Origin: Tomocerus qinae
Lineage: Eukaryota; Arthropoda; Collembola; Entomobryomorpha; Tomoceridae
Direction: 5' to 3'
DNA length: 64,000 nucleotides
Assembly: GCA_020055645.1 (NCBI GenBank)
Contig: CM034550.1
Coordinates: 9,977,501-10,041,500, forward strand
This document shows positions 1-13,308 of this stretch, piece by piece. The position numbers and the translations under genes were made by a program. Each line of letters opens with the position of its first letter. Position 1 is the stretch's first letter. The notes beneath the pieces were generated by a model. That model saw only the letters and a program-made list of their open reading frames with translations. It made no database searches and was not told the DNA's origin.

Positions 1-264
1 TGCCCCCTCCCCCGTTGCCCTTAGTTTGGCCACTTAACCTATTGCTTTAATATATTGTCCCCATTGCCTCCCGTCACTATTTTTGCCTCTTTTTTGACCT
101 AACCTAATAAAAAATAAACTGTTTTATTGTTGAAGTCTAACAAGCAAGTAATATGCTTATTTTTAATTAGGTTAGGTCAAAAAAGAGGCAGAAATAGTAA
201 CGGGAAGCAAATTGCAAAGATAATAGGTTAAGTGGTTAAACTAGGGGCAACGGGGGAGGGGGCA
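1..264. repeat. Long inverted repeat (foldback/MITE-like), left end cut by the window
   Basis: Bases 1-117 are matched in inverted orientation by 157-264, with a loop of about 40 bases. Both arms carry a G/C-rich end (CCCCCTCCCCCGTTGCCC and its complement) and the stretch GCCTCTTTTTTGACCTAACC. A few mismatches and a small indel near 50-60 separate the arms. G-rich CAACGGGGG-type repeats continue to the right as far as about 295, so the matching left part probably lies outside the window. No coding capacity is seen. No target duplication can be judged because the left end is missing. Confidence 0.8.
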
Positions 265-318
265 ATGGAGGCAACGGGGGCAATTGAGGCAACGATATCC
301 CGCTGCCTAAATCCAGCC

Positions 319-455
319 GCGGACGGAGTAGGCAGGATCTGCTGGTACCGCTGATGTCGTGCATCGGAACCTTTTAGGATGAAAGGTTACGTGGCGAACG
401 GAGTAGGCAGGTACTGCTTGTACCGCTGATACCGTGTATCGGAACCTATCAGATT
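319..455. repeat. Two tandem copies of a 75-bp sequence
   Basis: The block CGGAGTAGGCAGG...TACCGCTGAT...CGTGNATCGGAACCT occurs at about 319-393 and again at about 394-455, with a period of 75 bases and a few substitutions. It directly follows the long inverted repeat and may belong to the same insertion. No ORF or known family is recognised. Confidence 0.65.
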
Positions 456-1066
456 TTTCCATATCTTACAGGAATAGTATGGACGAACCTTAGTAGGTTC
501 GGAACATACGTACTCTTTGTGTGTATACCAAAACCAAAGTTACGTGAAATTTAATTTAAACCACCAATTTTTAAGTGGTGATAAATAACATTAAATACCA
601 TTAAAAACCACTTACCAATGGTAAATGGTATTTTGTACACTAGTTGCCACATTTGCACTGACTGAAATACACTGGCTAAGTGCAGATTTACTGATTTGTA
701 TATGGTTCTCATGCCTTCAATTTAGGATTTTAGGGTGGGGAATTATTTCGATAGGGGGAACTATATATTTGGAGAGCCATATTTTCACAAATTTTTTCAT
801 TTAGTTCCCCAACTGGGGAATTGCGATATGAGGAACTACTAAATCGATGCATGTTTACCTTTCATCTCCCTTAATTTTCTCCTTTTTTCTGCCATGTTTT
901 TTTATTTCCCTTAATTTTTAATTTTTTTCCTTCTAACTTCCTATTTTATACTTAATTTTGTTTCGCTAAAAATTTTCCAAGGTTTTTCCACCAGAGCGGT
1001 ATGTACGATGTATATATATGTAACAATTTTTGTAATTTTTCGTCGTATATCACTTTTCATTTCCAG
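456..1066 (+). other. Non-coding stretch, probably intron of the ribosomal protein L10 gene
   Basis: No convincing exon is visible here. The mitochondrial L10 gene needs a first exon that ends in phase 1, before the acceptor at 1065-1066. I found no ATG-initiated, presequence-like exon between 300 and 1066, so that exon probably lies upstream of the window. Confidence 0.5.
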
Positions 1067-2057
1067 AGGTTTACTTAGCAAGTAAACTATGGACTCCAAT
1101 TGTCGAACAAGTCCGGTATACCAATCGACCAAACCTAAAAAGACCCCTGCCACTTCATTACAAGCGGAAACGAATGTTGACTGTTTGTGAACCTAGATAC
1201 CCTAAGGAAGCACTTCCTTGTGTGAAAGAATCTTTGGGTCGATTTCCATTTGACAAAAAAGAAACTCAACAGGTAAATTATTGGTTGGAACGAATTAGAC
1301 CTTCTTAAACCTGAACCCGAAGAACAGATTCAAATGATTCAATATTTATCATGCATTTAGGTCAATCCATTTGCTCAATATCTTGCAAAGAAAATGCTGA
1401 AAAACTTCGAAAACTACCCAATGATTGCAATATTTCATCGAAATTCGTACACCCAGCATGAGTTCTTGAAGGTAAACTGTAAACATATCTTACATATGTT
1501 GTACATTCAACATTTCATTTTATAATTTTGTGTGGCTATTTACTTATTTTAATGTAGTGTTAAAATTTCAATAATGTATGCTCATATGTACTTACTTTCA
1601 GTTCCGGGGACAATTATTTGACGCCAAGTTTGATATGCAAATTGACCAATGGATAAATTCAAGAATTGCCCGTGAAGCTCTTGAAACAACAAAATGGGCC
1701 CCTGCTCTTCACTTAATAGGTTCTTATACTGTGATCGGCTACTGCAAATCTACCAATATTGAAAAATTAAACAAAATTCTTAGAAAAATGCCTGCCCTAG
1801 TTTTACTTGGTGTAATTACACAAAATAAACTAATGAATAGGGCTGAATTAGAAGCATTTAGTAAAATACCGAACATCGAAGCGGTACGATCTCAACTATG
1901 CCATACTTTAAACTTGGCTGCTAGCAATGTTCATCGTACCCTTGAAACTAACTTAATATCTTTAAGTAATAGCCTGACAACTTATTCAAATCCTCCATCC
2001 TCAGAAACATCTGAAGTTGACAATCCCGATGCGTCTTCAAAAGACAAGAAACAGTAG
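1067..2057 (+). CDS. MRPL10: Mitochondrial ribosomal protein uL10m (MRPL10), 5' end missing
   Basis: Exons 1067-1272, 1361-1471 and 1602-2057 join in phase (AG acceptors, GT donors, stop TAG). They give about 257 residues that lack only the presequence exon. Features that match animal MRPL10: a basic segment with HYKRKRMLTVCEP near the start, the conserved YPMIAIFHRN strand, the central RNA-binding alpha/beta domain with APALHLIGSYTVIGYC, the LRKMPALVLLGV strand, and the late KIPNI..VRSQLCHTLNLAAS segment. The product would bind large-subunit rRNA in the mitochondrial ribosome and anchor L7/L12 at the stalk. The C-terminus is a short Ser/Asp/Lys-rich tail. AATAAA occurs at 2163-2168. The N-terminus should carry the mitochondrial targeting sequence, which is not seen here. 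Confidence 0.85.
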
Positions 2058-2896
2058 CATCTGACAACCCGGGATATACTAGAATTAGAGTTACATACCA
2101 TAAGTTATAATATGAATTCAGGTATTTATTTAATGTAGTTTTGGCTGGTCGTTTTTTATGTGAATAAATGATTGATGATGTTATCTCATAATTCCTTCCA
2201 AAGTTACTTTACAATAAAATTCAAAATTACATGGAGCCTCTCAAAAGTTTTGATTATGACAATTGCATCGTATTATTGCAGTTTCAATCTGACATTGTCA
2301 TTGTCTTGATCTGTCCACTGTGTGAAACTATACAACCTCATACCTATTACAGAATATAAATAAATACTATACTGCAAAGTTTAAAGATAATATAGATCAC
2401 AGAGAAAGCATGACATATTATTACTTTCACACTTTCACTATGTAAATAAACAGGATGAAAGTATTTTTTGGATGTCAATTATAAGTCCATTTACGTTTAC
2501 GTATAGCCATGCATTTAGCATATCAATAGCTTTTATCATCAAAGTGCACGGATGCTTATACTTTAAAACTGCCGCATATTGAAACAATGGTAGAAAGTAG
2601 ATAATCCTAATCCATATAGTATTAAATACATGTTTACATGGAAGTGACAACTGAATCAGTTAACCAGTCACCTGTCTGTAGTTCAAAACTTCTTGTCCGA
2701 AGTAAGTAATTAACTAGTATTAGTACTCGGCTACCCACCACCAACACCAACCACCGATCACCGAGCTAGTAAGGTCAAAATTACAGCTTCCAAAAGTTCC
2801 AATCAATGATCAAGTGGTCAGTATCAACTATCAACGCAGTCAGCAGTTGGCAATACTCGTACTCTCGTACACTTTTGAAAAAACTCATTCAAAGAA
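2058..2896 (+). other. Intergenic and untranslated DNA between MRPL10 and MSH5
   Basis: Contains the MRPL10 3' UTR (AATAAA at 2163-2168) and the MSH5 upstream region. No coding sequence is recognised. MSH5 lies 839 bases downstream on the same strand, so its promoter should be within roughly 2640-2890. I see no clear TATA box. Confidence 0.5.
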
Positions 2897-5800
2897 ATGT
2901 CACAAAATCCACCTCCCGCATCGCCCCCACCTCCTAAAACTCCAGAACCTAGTGTTCAGGTTCTTCCGGATACTACTCCGAGATCAAATTTTACAATTTC
3001 ACCTCCAAAAGTATTGTCTTCTTCATCCAGTTCTGATTCGTCAGAGGAAGATAATAATGTTGATAATAACGATTACCCACCTTCTGCTGCATCCAGTCGA
3101 CTGAGTCGTCTTTCGAGAATCACTGGAGAGGCCAATAATACAAGCAGCGAGAACACTATTATTGGAGAAAACGGAAGTATTCACAGCTCTGTTTTGAGAC
3201 GAAGACGATTGAGACAGGAAGGAAGAGTAGACGATGATGTAGATAGCAGAATAAGTGATGTAAGCAATTATAAGTGATTCATTCATCATTAAAATAACCA
3301 TCTGTTGCACCAACGAGCATTGGCTTTTCTTATTGTAACATAATTTGCATTTTTAATCGAAAATATCGAACTTTTTGTTATAGACTGTGTTGGCCTTTGT
3401 GTGGGGAGCAGGAAAACTCGGAGCGGCTTATTATGATGTTGGAACATCTCAGGTAGGTAGCAGAATTTTTGTTTATGTCATTGTTGAAATTGTGATCCAT
3501 TTTTACCAAAACGTAATAATGACATACGTGCATGTTAAATAGCTTCATTTGCTCCCTGATATCACCGAATGTGCACCGGACTATTTAATAATACGCTCTC
3601 TGTTTTCACAAGTTATGCCAAAGTAAGTAAAATTAATGCTGAAATTTTGAAACATTTGTCGATAAAGCACTAACATCTGGAGGGTCTTTTTCTTTCAATA
3701 AATGTAGATATGTACTAGCCAGTCAGAGGCAAGATCAAAGAATGATACATGTATTAAAAGAACTGTGCGGAGATACAATACAAGAGGATTTAGATAACGT
3801 ACGAGGAAATGGCCGAGGTGGTGGAAATGTTAACACAGAAGGGGAAGGAGCAAAGTTGATTCTTCTTCCTGGGAAAGAGTTTGCTCCTGACGCTTGCAGA
3901 GAACGTTTGAGGTCCATGAAATTGTCATATGAGCCAGACACCAACGATAATAGTGAACATTTGATATTTATTGCGTCCCTCATTCCTTTCAATAACGAAG
4001 TAATGACCAGAGCTGCAGGAGCGTTACTGAAATTTCTGGATGTCGCAGGTATTTCCCTGTTGCAACTGGAATTAGTAGAAAGCCGTGTTCCTGTATTGGA
4101 TGTAGTTCTAATCACCATGTAAGTTTTTACAAAAAAATGTGTCTAATCATTCAGAAGTCATTTTTACTTTTGAATACATTTACTTTATTCAGTTGCATAA
4201 AACATTTGCAGGTCCAATTTAGTTATGGTTGACAATTGTGCTTGGAGCAGTCTTCAAATATTTAATGTGGATTTACACCCTTCATCTAATAAAATTGGAA
4301 CGTCAGCCGGTTCGAAAGAAGGTATAAGTCTGTATAGCTGGCTTAATAAATGTACATCTCTTCAAGGATCAAAATATCTTCGTATGATGCTATTACGACC
4401 CACTAGGGACCCAGGAATTTTGAACAGACGTTACGATGTTATCGAATTTTGTACCAATCCATGTCATTTAGATTTCACCAGAGCTGCAATTGACTGTCTG
4501 AAAGCTATGAAGAATATCCCGGTTAGAATTCATGTTAATAATAAATAATAATAAATGATTGTGTAATGATTTGCAATTATAAAGATGTTTAACGTAAGTA
4601 AGTAATTTTTGAGAAAGCTATAGCTATGCTTTTACTTAAAAGCTAACTTTCACTTTGTAAAATAAACTTTTACTGTAAAGATAGTATTCGCATAAAATAG
4701 AGAAACTAAACTTTTACTTTAAAGATAGTATTCTCATAATAGAGAAACTAAACTTTTACTTTAAAGATAGTATTCTCATAATAGAGAAACTAAACTTTTA
4801 CTTTAAAGATAGTATTCACATAATAGAGAAACTAAATGTAAAAGATTTGTAAAAGATAGTATTCACATAATAGAGAAACTAAATGTAAAAGATTTGTAAA
4901 AGATAGTATTCACATAATAGAGAAACTAAATGTAAAAGATTTGTAAAAGATAGTTTTCGCTTACAGTGAAAGCCAAACTTTTACGTTAAAAACAATAACT
5001 TTAAATTAAGAAAGTGAAAGCTAAAGGTTTGATTTGAAAATAGCTTTTACCTAAGAAAATCTAGGCTTTTTCGAAATGGTTCTCCGTTAGTTATTACATC
5101 TTCTGTAGCATAGCATACCATATATGCCAATGTCTTAGTAGTGTGTAGTTGTATCACTGTAAATTATCTTTCATAGATTTGTATTTTTAATATCTTTTTA
5201 GAAACTGTTGTTTAAAATTTCCTTGCTCAATGCTTCTGCAAAAGATTGGAAGGAGTTATATCAAACTGTATACCACAGTATGTTGCTTGGAGAAATATGC
5301 GCTGCCCAATCTACAAGAATTGAACTGTTCTGTGAAGTGAGAAGTAAAACTGAATTGAATAAGATCATTTCTTCAAACATGAAATTAGAACTTTAATAAG
5401 TGTATAAATGTGCTAGATTTCTTCGGTTCCCCATTGCAACATTTTGCGACAAATGTCGCAGGAATTATTGCGTGTCATTAACTTCGAAGAATCTATGGAA
5501 CATGGACGATTAGTTGTGAATGCGGGAATTGATCCTGAACTTGATAGTAGTTAGTGCATTATATTTAAACATTATATGATTTTGATTGGAAGTTTATTTC
5601 ATGTATACTTTTATTGATTTTAATTTTTAAAATGCTTTTTTCTAGAAAAGAAACAATTTGCCTGTCTTCCTGATGTTATGTCAATGGTGGCAGCAGAAGA
5701 AATTGAATTCCTTCCCGAAAGTATTAACCAATGTGCAGTGGTTTACCTACCCGAAGTCGGTTATCTGCTCTCTGTGTCTTTGACTGAAGAAGAAACGAAT

Positions 5801-7481
5801 TTAATCCAAGTACCTCTATTGCCCGGATTTCAATTCATGTTTAGGAATCATGATGCTGCTTATTACAAAAGCCCCAGAACAAGAGGTATTCCTCTACACC
5901 TAAGTTGCTGTTGAGTACTAATGCCAACCATAAATGACAGACTATCAAGCTAATTGTGCTCTCACTAATAGGTAAAAATATTTTAATGCGACTTTTTTAA
6001 TAGAGTTGGATGTAGTCGTCGGTGATTGTCAGGTGTCAATATTGGACCGAGAAATGTATATCATGATCCAGCTTTCTGATATTATACTCAAGAACTCTCA
6101 GCTTCTAATCAAAACTGGAATTTTGGTAGCCGAACTAGATTGGTAATGTAAATTTACTATAATGTAAATACAGTACACTACAACCTATTTTTTACTCGTC
6201 CTAAGGTAGTCCTTCTAATTTTGTACAACGGTTTATTACAAAATTCATATTTTGGTTAAGAAACTCCCAAGAATATTTTATCATGATATTACCCCCTATA
6301 CAGACTAATTGATGTGTAATTGTGTTATAGTTTAATGGCAATCGCAAGAGTTTCTGCTGACAACAGTTACATTCGTCCGAAAATTGTACCCGGTAATGGT
6401 AAACTCGTAATAGAAAAAGGTCGTCATCCCCTTTTAGAACAACTGTGCGATTACATGCCTAATTCTACATGTTTTGATGACGATAAGAAAGTTTGCGTTT
6501 TGACGGGTCCCAATGCCAGTGGCAAAAGTATTTATTTGAAGCAGGTATTTTGTGCAGTGAAAATCAAAATAATTCAATTGAAAAATGCATTTTTATAATT
6601 AATATTATTCGATTTAGGTAGGAGCTATTGTCCTAATGGCCTTAAGCGGAGTTTTTGTTCCTGCAGAATTTGCCGAAATTCCAGCATATGACCGAATATG
6701 CACGAGAATTCATACAATTGAGTCAGTATCGTCAGGAATGTCGAGTTTCATGATGGACATTAGCCAAATGTCTTTAGCTTTGAGAACGGCCACAAAAGAA
6801 TCTCTAGTTCTCATCGACGAGTTTGGGAAAGGAACAGCGGAAGCAGATGGTCTATCGTTGCTGGCAGCAAGTCTACGGGATTTTCTTGGAAGAAAGGAAA
6901 AGTGCCCTACAATTTTCTTGTCCACCCATTTTTATTCTCTTGTAGAATATCTTGACCCCTCAACTCCATTTAAATTACAGGTATGTCTTTTAATGAGGAA
7001 GCATACTATAAAACAATCCCTAATGACTAATGATATCCGTTTTATTGGTTTGCAGACAATGGAGTACATTAAAGAAGGAAATCAAATAGTGTATTTGTTT
7101 AAGCTAATAGACGGATCAAGCCAGTCGAGTTTTGCAACTTTAGTAGCGGCAGAAGTGGGAATACCTATTGAAATAATTCGAAGAAGTGATGAGGTGAAAA
7201 CGAAAAATCCCAAGAATGCTTATCACTTATCACCTGACCGATGGTTATTAATGTTGAAAATTGAATCACTTATGCAGATTGAACGTGTAGTTCGTAATCA
7301 AAACCCAGAAGCTGAAAACATAGTTCCAGTGGACAACAACAGAAAAGTTCGTGAAGAGATGATGGTGAATATTGGGAAGGATTTTATGATATTGGATCTC
7401 CATGAAATCGATCCGACTGCTTATCTTAGTGCGATTGGACGACTTCTTAGCACGGGGGACAAAGAAAATGTTGCGGGCTAA
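2897..7481 (+). CDS. MSH5: MutS homologue MSH5 (meiotic recombination), complete
   Basis: Twelve coding exons join in phase: 2897-3259, 3384-3452, 3543-3622, 3708-4118, 4212-4521, 5202-5336, 5417-5549, 5646-5885, 6004-6142, 6331-6544, 6618-6980, 7056-7481. The product is 960 residues. The first about 120 residues are a Ser/Pro/acidic extension not seen in human MSH5 (834 aa). The remainder follows MSH5 throughout: GAAYYD near the start of the conserved region, the MutS core with LQIFNVDLHPS and KEGISLYSWLN, then the ATPase with Walker A GPNASGKS (about residue 686) and Walker B LVLIDEFGKGT (about 761). There is no N-terminal mismatch-binding Phe-x-Glu domain, as expected for MSH4/5. With MSH4 it would form the MutS-gamma clamp that stabilises meiotic crossover intermediates. 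I chose the acceptor at 5416, not 5461, because it restores family length. The last intron is 75 bases and in frame. Confidence 0.93.
4664..4960 (+). repeat. Minisatellite inside the fifth MSH5 intron
   Basis: About seven imperfect copies are built on AGATAGTATTC..CATAATAGAGAAACTAAA. The first copies have a period of about 43-44 bases (ACTTTTACTTTAAAGATAG...). The last three have about 47-48 bases (with TGTAAAAGATTTGTAAAAGA). The array lies in the 680-base intron between 4521 and 5202, the largest intron of MSH5. No coding role is apparent. Confidence 0.85.
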
Positions 7482-9388
7482 ATATTTTATTTTTGTAAAG
7501 GAATACGAAGAAGATTTGAGGTATTTTTAAGTAGGATAGTGCGTATTGATAATTTCTAGCGACATTTCTGCAAATTCTATTTGTATACAATTCTTACAAG
7601 TAGATAGCCAGAAAATGATATTATAAAGACATGTTGAACCTTTAGCATAAGTAATAGGTATGAATACATAGGCATAAGATAAGTTGTATGTGTGTATAAG
7701 AGAGTAAAGGTAGAAGAATCTGTATGTGAATATGTGAAGGTTGTACCTTGAACATACATTGTGTGTATCCTATGATATTTGTACGGGAGCCTAGCGCCTC
7801 TGCGATGATCTCATAATGAGTCGTCGTGAGCTGACGTCATCTTGTGTGCTCCCGTCAATTCATTTATCTCCACTTTTCCAGTCAAGTCCAATGGAAGTGT
7901 GTGCCCCGTCCCGTCTGAATGATGGTTGGATGGTCTACAACTGCATTGCAACTTTTCTATTATTTCACATCTCAACAAGCTGAAGCTTGACTTTGACTTT
8001 AGTTCGCCGTATAATTACTAATTATCTCTCTAATGTGGACCTTATTAAATTGAGTTCGTATCTTAGTTATCGTTATTAGGTAGATGTTAGAGAGTAAACA
8101 GACTCAGAGTGCTACGGTTCCACAAAGGACCTCTCAACCTATTTCTCTATCAAACAGATTGAAATTGAACTATAGGAATATTTACCAAAGTGTCAGTACC
8201 TACTTTCATTGTCTGCGTTGATTTATTCATTTTATTATTCCTCATTTTAATCTCCTTTTCCATTTTCGGAAATCGGTTCTTGGAGCTACGAATTGAACTG
8301 TATTTATTCGTTACTTTGTACAATATCTTGTGTGGTTTGGGCTCCTTTGGTGAACTGTACAATTAACAATTGTGATTTTACTTCCAGTATAAAGCTGTTT
8401 CTGCTGACTCATGTAGAAACTGATTTTCTTTTTGTGGACACTAAAAAAGGGAATTTTATTATAGTCGTTTTATGTAATAATATCCCTTCTGTATTCATAC
8501 ATTTAAATGTAATGTCAAATAAATATATCGGAACTTTTTACAAATTCTGCCAATACATTGACAATTTTTACTCAGACTAAGAAATTATCTTTCTCAATTG
8601 GTTGAATAGCACTAATTTGTAGACTTTCAATTACTATCGCACTGGCAGCCAATTAATATGGTACAAAACAGAGTCAAAGTACATACTTATACACATACTG
8701 TGTGATATAGCAATTAGAAAATGATTGCTGGTATTTGCACAAATGCAAAACTTAGGACAATCAAATTTTGAAATCATTTAGTAGTTTACGTAGCCTTTAA
8801 GTGTTAAGTTCGCTCTGGTCTACATACAGTGATTGCTAATTATAATATCTATATATCGCTGAATGTTTAATTGAAATTCTAGTCCTTTAATTGAACTGAG
8901 TACAGTCAACTTGTGTACTGTACCCAACGAAATTAGCAATTTAGTTGCTATTAATTGTGAATTGTAGTAGTGTATACTGTATCGTTAAAATATCACCAAA
9001 CACATAAATCCTTGGGAAGTTACCATCATTAGCTGCTTTATTAAGCACTTTAGTGAAAGTTGAGGACAAAGCATTCATTTGTATCGAAACATTTGACACT
9101 GGATGTCATTTTGCCATTTATGCTGACGTTAACTGAAGGATCACCCGCTCAGCTGCGTGATTACGCATAATATATGTAACTACTTAACTACGTAACTTTT
9201 GTGAACTGTGGATCTCGGTTGTTAGCAAACCTGAGAACCTACGAAAACAACCACGCAAAGAAAAGCACATCGCCGGTCTCGATCGTTGCACAATCGTCAA
9301 AAAGACTAAGGAAAATCAAAGAAACCAAGAAGTCGTCGTTTCTTTGCTTCGAACAATTACTGTTGAGTAAATTAGAATTTTATTCAAG
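7482..9388 (+). other. MSH5-Ras interval: 3' UTR, probable Ras promoter and 5' UTR
   Basis: No coding exon is supported. The most structured part is about 7780-7930, described separately. The 200 bases before the Ras ATG are open in one frame but lack an ATG, so they are read as 5' UTR. Confidence 0.5.
7780..7930 (+). promoter_or_regulatory. GC-richer island with a perfect CRE palindrome and CCAAT motif, possible Ras promoter
   Basis: This short segment is clearly less AT-rich than its surroundings. It contains TGACGTCA (7832-7839, the full CRE/ATF consensus), the small palindrome CTCATAATGAG, an inverted pair ACGGGAGC / GCTCCCGT flanking it, and a CCAAT motif near 7889. It lies 0.3 kb after MSH5 and 1.5 kb before the Ras start codon, so it could be the Ras promoter. 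No transcript evidence is available; the assignment is inferred from motifs only. Confidence 0.4.
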
Positions 9389-11148
<1,760 letters not shown>

Positions 11149-13308
11149 TAATATTATTATTACTATTACCTAATCACTACAGCGTCTTAATGTTCATGTA
11201 AAAATTAATACTACATTACAAATAATTAATAACTGAAACAATATACCTTTACTATCTAACCAACCAAAAGGAAACCCAACATTCAACCCAAGCAAAAGTA
11301 AAAAATGAAATACCGCAATTAATTGTCCCACTCAACTTCAACTTTAGCCTGTTCTGATTCCTGACAGAAATGAAGAAATGTGTAACTATTTCCTAATACC
11401 CTGCATAGCATCAAATTAGTGTTTGTAATGAAATCACAACAGAAATATATAGAGGAATCAGGAAAAGTATGTCAAAATAACAGCTATATATGATTTACTA
11501 TAGTTTTCCAGGTCTGTCCTATCACACCTGTTCTCTTTCTCCTGACTTGACTCATGTAGGTACTCATATACTTAATCCAATTATTTTTGAGCTGTCTGTC
11601 GAATTTATAGACGATAGAGACTTCCTGTTTTCCTTGAAGTAGCTCTCTGTTTTGATAACTTGATTTCCTGTCAACCCGAATGAAACGACCTCACCTACCT
11701 GTACTTTTAGTTTTCACGTCCTTGACATTTCCTATCTATGTATTTTGTTCTGTTGTGTCTTAGTATGATTTTCTGTCGCTGACACTGGTCATTAGTGGAA
11801 AATATATGTAGACAGACAAAACAGAAGAGAGATGTACACTTTACCTTCCTAAAACCTGACTAATTGATTTGTTATCCTTTTCTGTTCATTCAATTATAGT
11901 CTGACTGATGATTTTTATGGAAAAATTATTATAACTATTGTTACGTAATAATTAATTAAAGTATGTAGCTTATTTCGTAAGTAGTTTGCCTACCTTTTTA
12001 GATTTGGTTAGGGTATCTTAGGATAAGTTATATAAAATATACAATACATATACTACTATATAAATAAATAACTGTTACAATTTACAACAATAATGATTAT
12101 TCTTTTGGATGGGAAGTTAGTACACGTCTGATGAAAACAAAAATTGTCTAATTGTAAAGTGGCATAAGTATGAAATAATTATCTTATGGTTTAGCAGCAG
12201 TTTATAGATTTTAGATACTCGTGCTACATTACACTTACCTACATAACGTAAACTAATCTAACACTCATCTATCTCTATCTGTGTAAGTTACAACTACATA
12301 CAATACAGACAGATTCGAGTTCTATATTATAATCTTCATGAATCCATTTCCGGCCTTAACTCTTCTCTTTAACCATCTTGTGCTATCTCTATAGATTAAT
12401 ACTCAAAATCAACAAATGAATCCAAAATGAGACATTGCTTTATACGACAGACATTGTCTACGAGTGTTCATTCTGTTTTTGTTATTTCTCTTCAGCTAAT
12501 CTACTGTAACAGCCTTTTATGTCTTAAATGTACATCGTGGCTATGTACAATACATCCTAGTGGTAATGTTATTCATTTTATTAGTTTTTATTAATTTGCT
12601 ATATAGTTTGATCTTCATCTATTGTACATTTTGCGAGCTATTAGTTGACCATTCTATTTGTAAACAAGTGTGAAAAAATAAAAATAGCCAATTCAACTAC
12701 ATGCACTGTACTCCTAAAACTCACTTTCATTTCACTTATTAACAATCTTGCTGGTATACCTACAAAACAGGGCAATCTGTTGATCATCTCTCTAAAAATG
12801 GCACACACAATAAGCCATTTGTTGAATATAGTAAACCAAGTTTCGACAATTTGCTATATATCAAATACTCAAAAATTAATTTCTTTGGCAATCCTCAATT
12901 ATTTTAGACAAAGAAAAATATTCTGTTGCACTAATTTTTTTTCTCGTTTACATTTTGTGAAATTGTGCGATTTAATTTTGGTATTATTTTTATATGATAA
13001 TTATACACTACATAATTGGAAGTTAAAGTAATAATTCACTGAATCAGATTTCATGTTATATTAGGTAATTCCTGTTCAATGATGATTTATTTTAAGTTGT
13101 ATTGGTATTCCCTGATTCGATATAATCCGTATAATAATAATGTTTATAATGTTTAGAAACATTGTTTGTATGTACAAGGACTGATTTTATTCATTTTTAT
13201 AACCCGCTTCATTGTGGGGTGCAGTGCAAATATTCTCAACCCAAATCAGTGCACATCATTTGACTGTACGGTATTAGTTCTTTTATTTTAATTTAATATT
13301 TATGTTCG
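11149..13308 (+). other. Ras 3' UTR and interval to the convergent PRKCSH gene
   Basis: This is AT-rich, non-coding sequence between two convergent genes. Several short open frames are present but none has coding character. A TTTATT at 13282-13287 would be an AATAAA polyadenylation signal for PRKCSH on the minus strand, only about 20 bases after its stop codon. Confidence 0.5.

Noticed and set aside
1..1066. Candidate first exons for MRPL10 beginning at ATGs near 381, 700 and 850
   Set aside because: None gives an open, basic presequence ending in phase 1 at a good donor.
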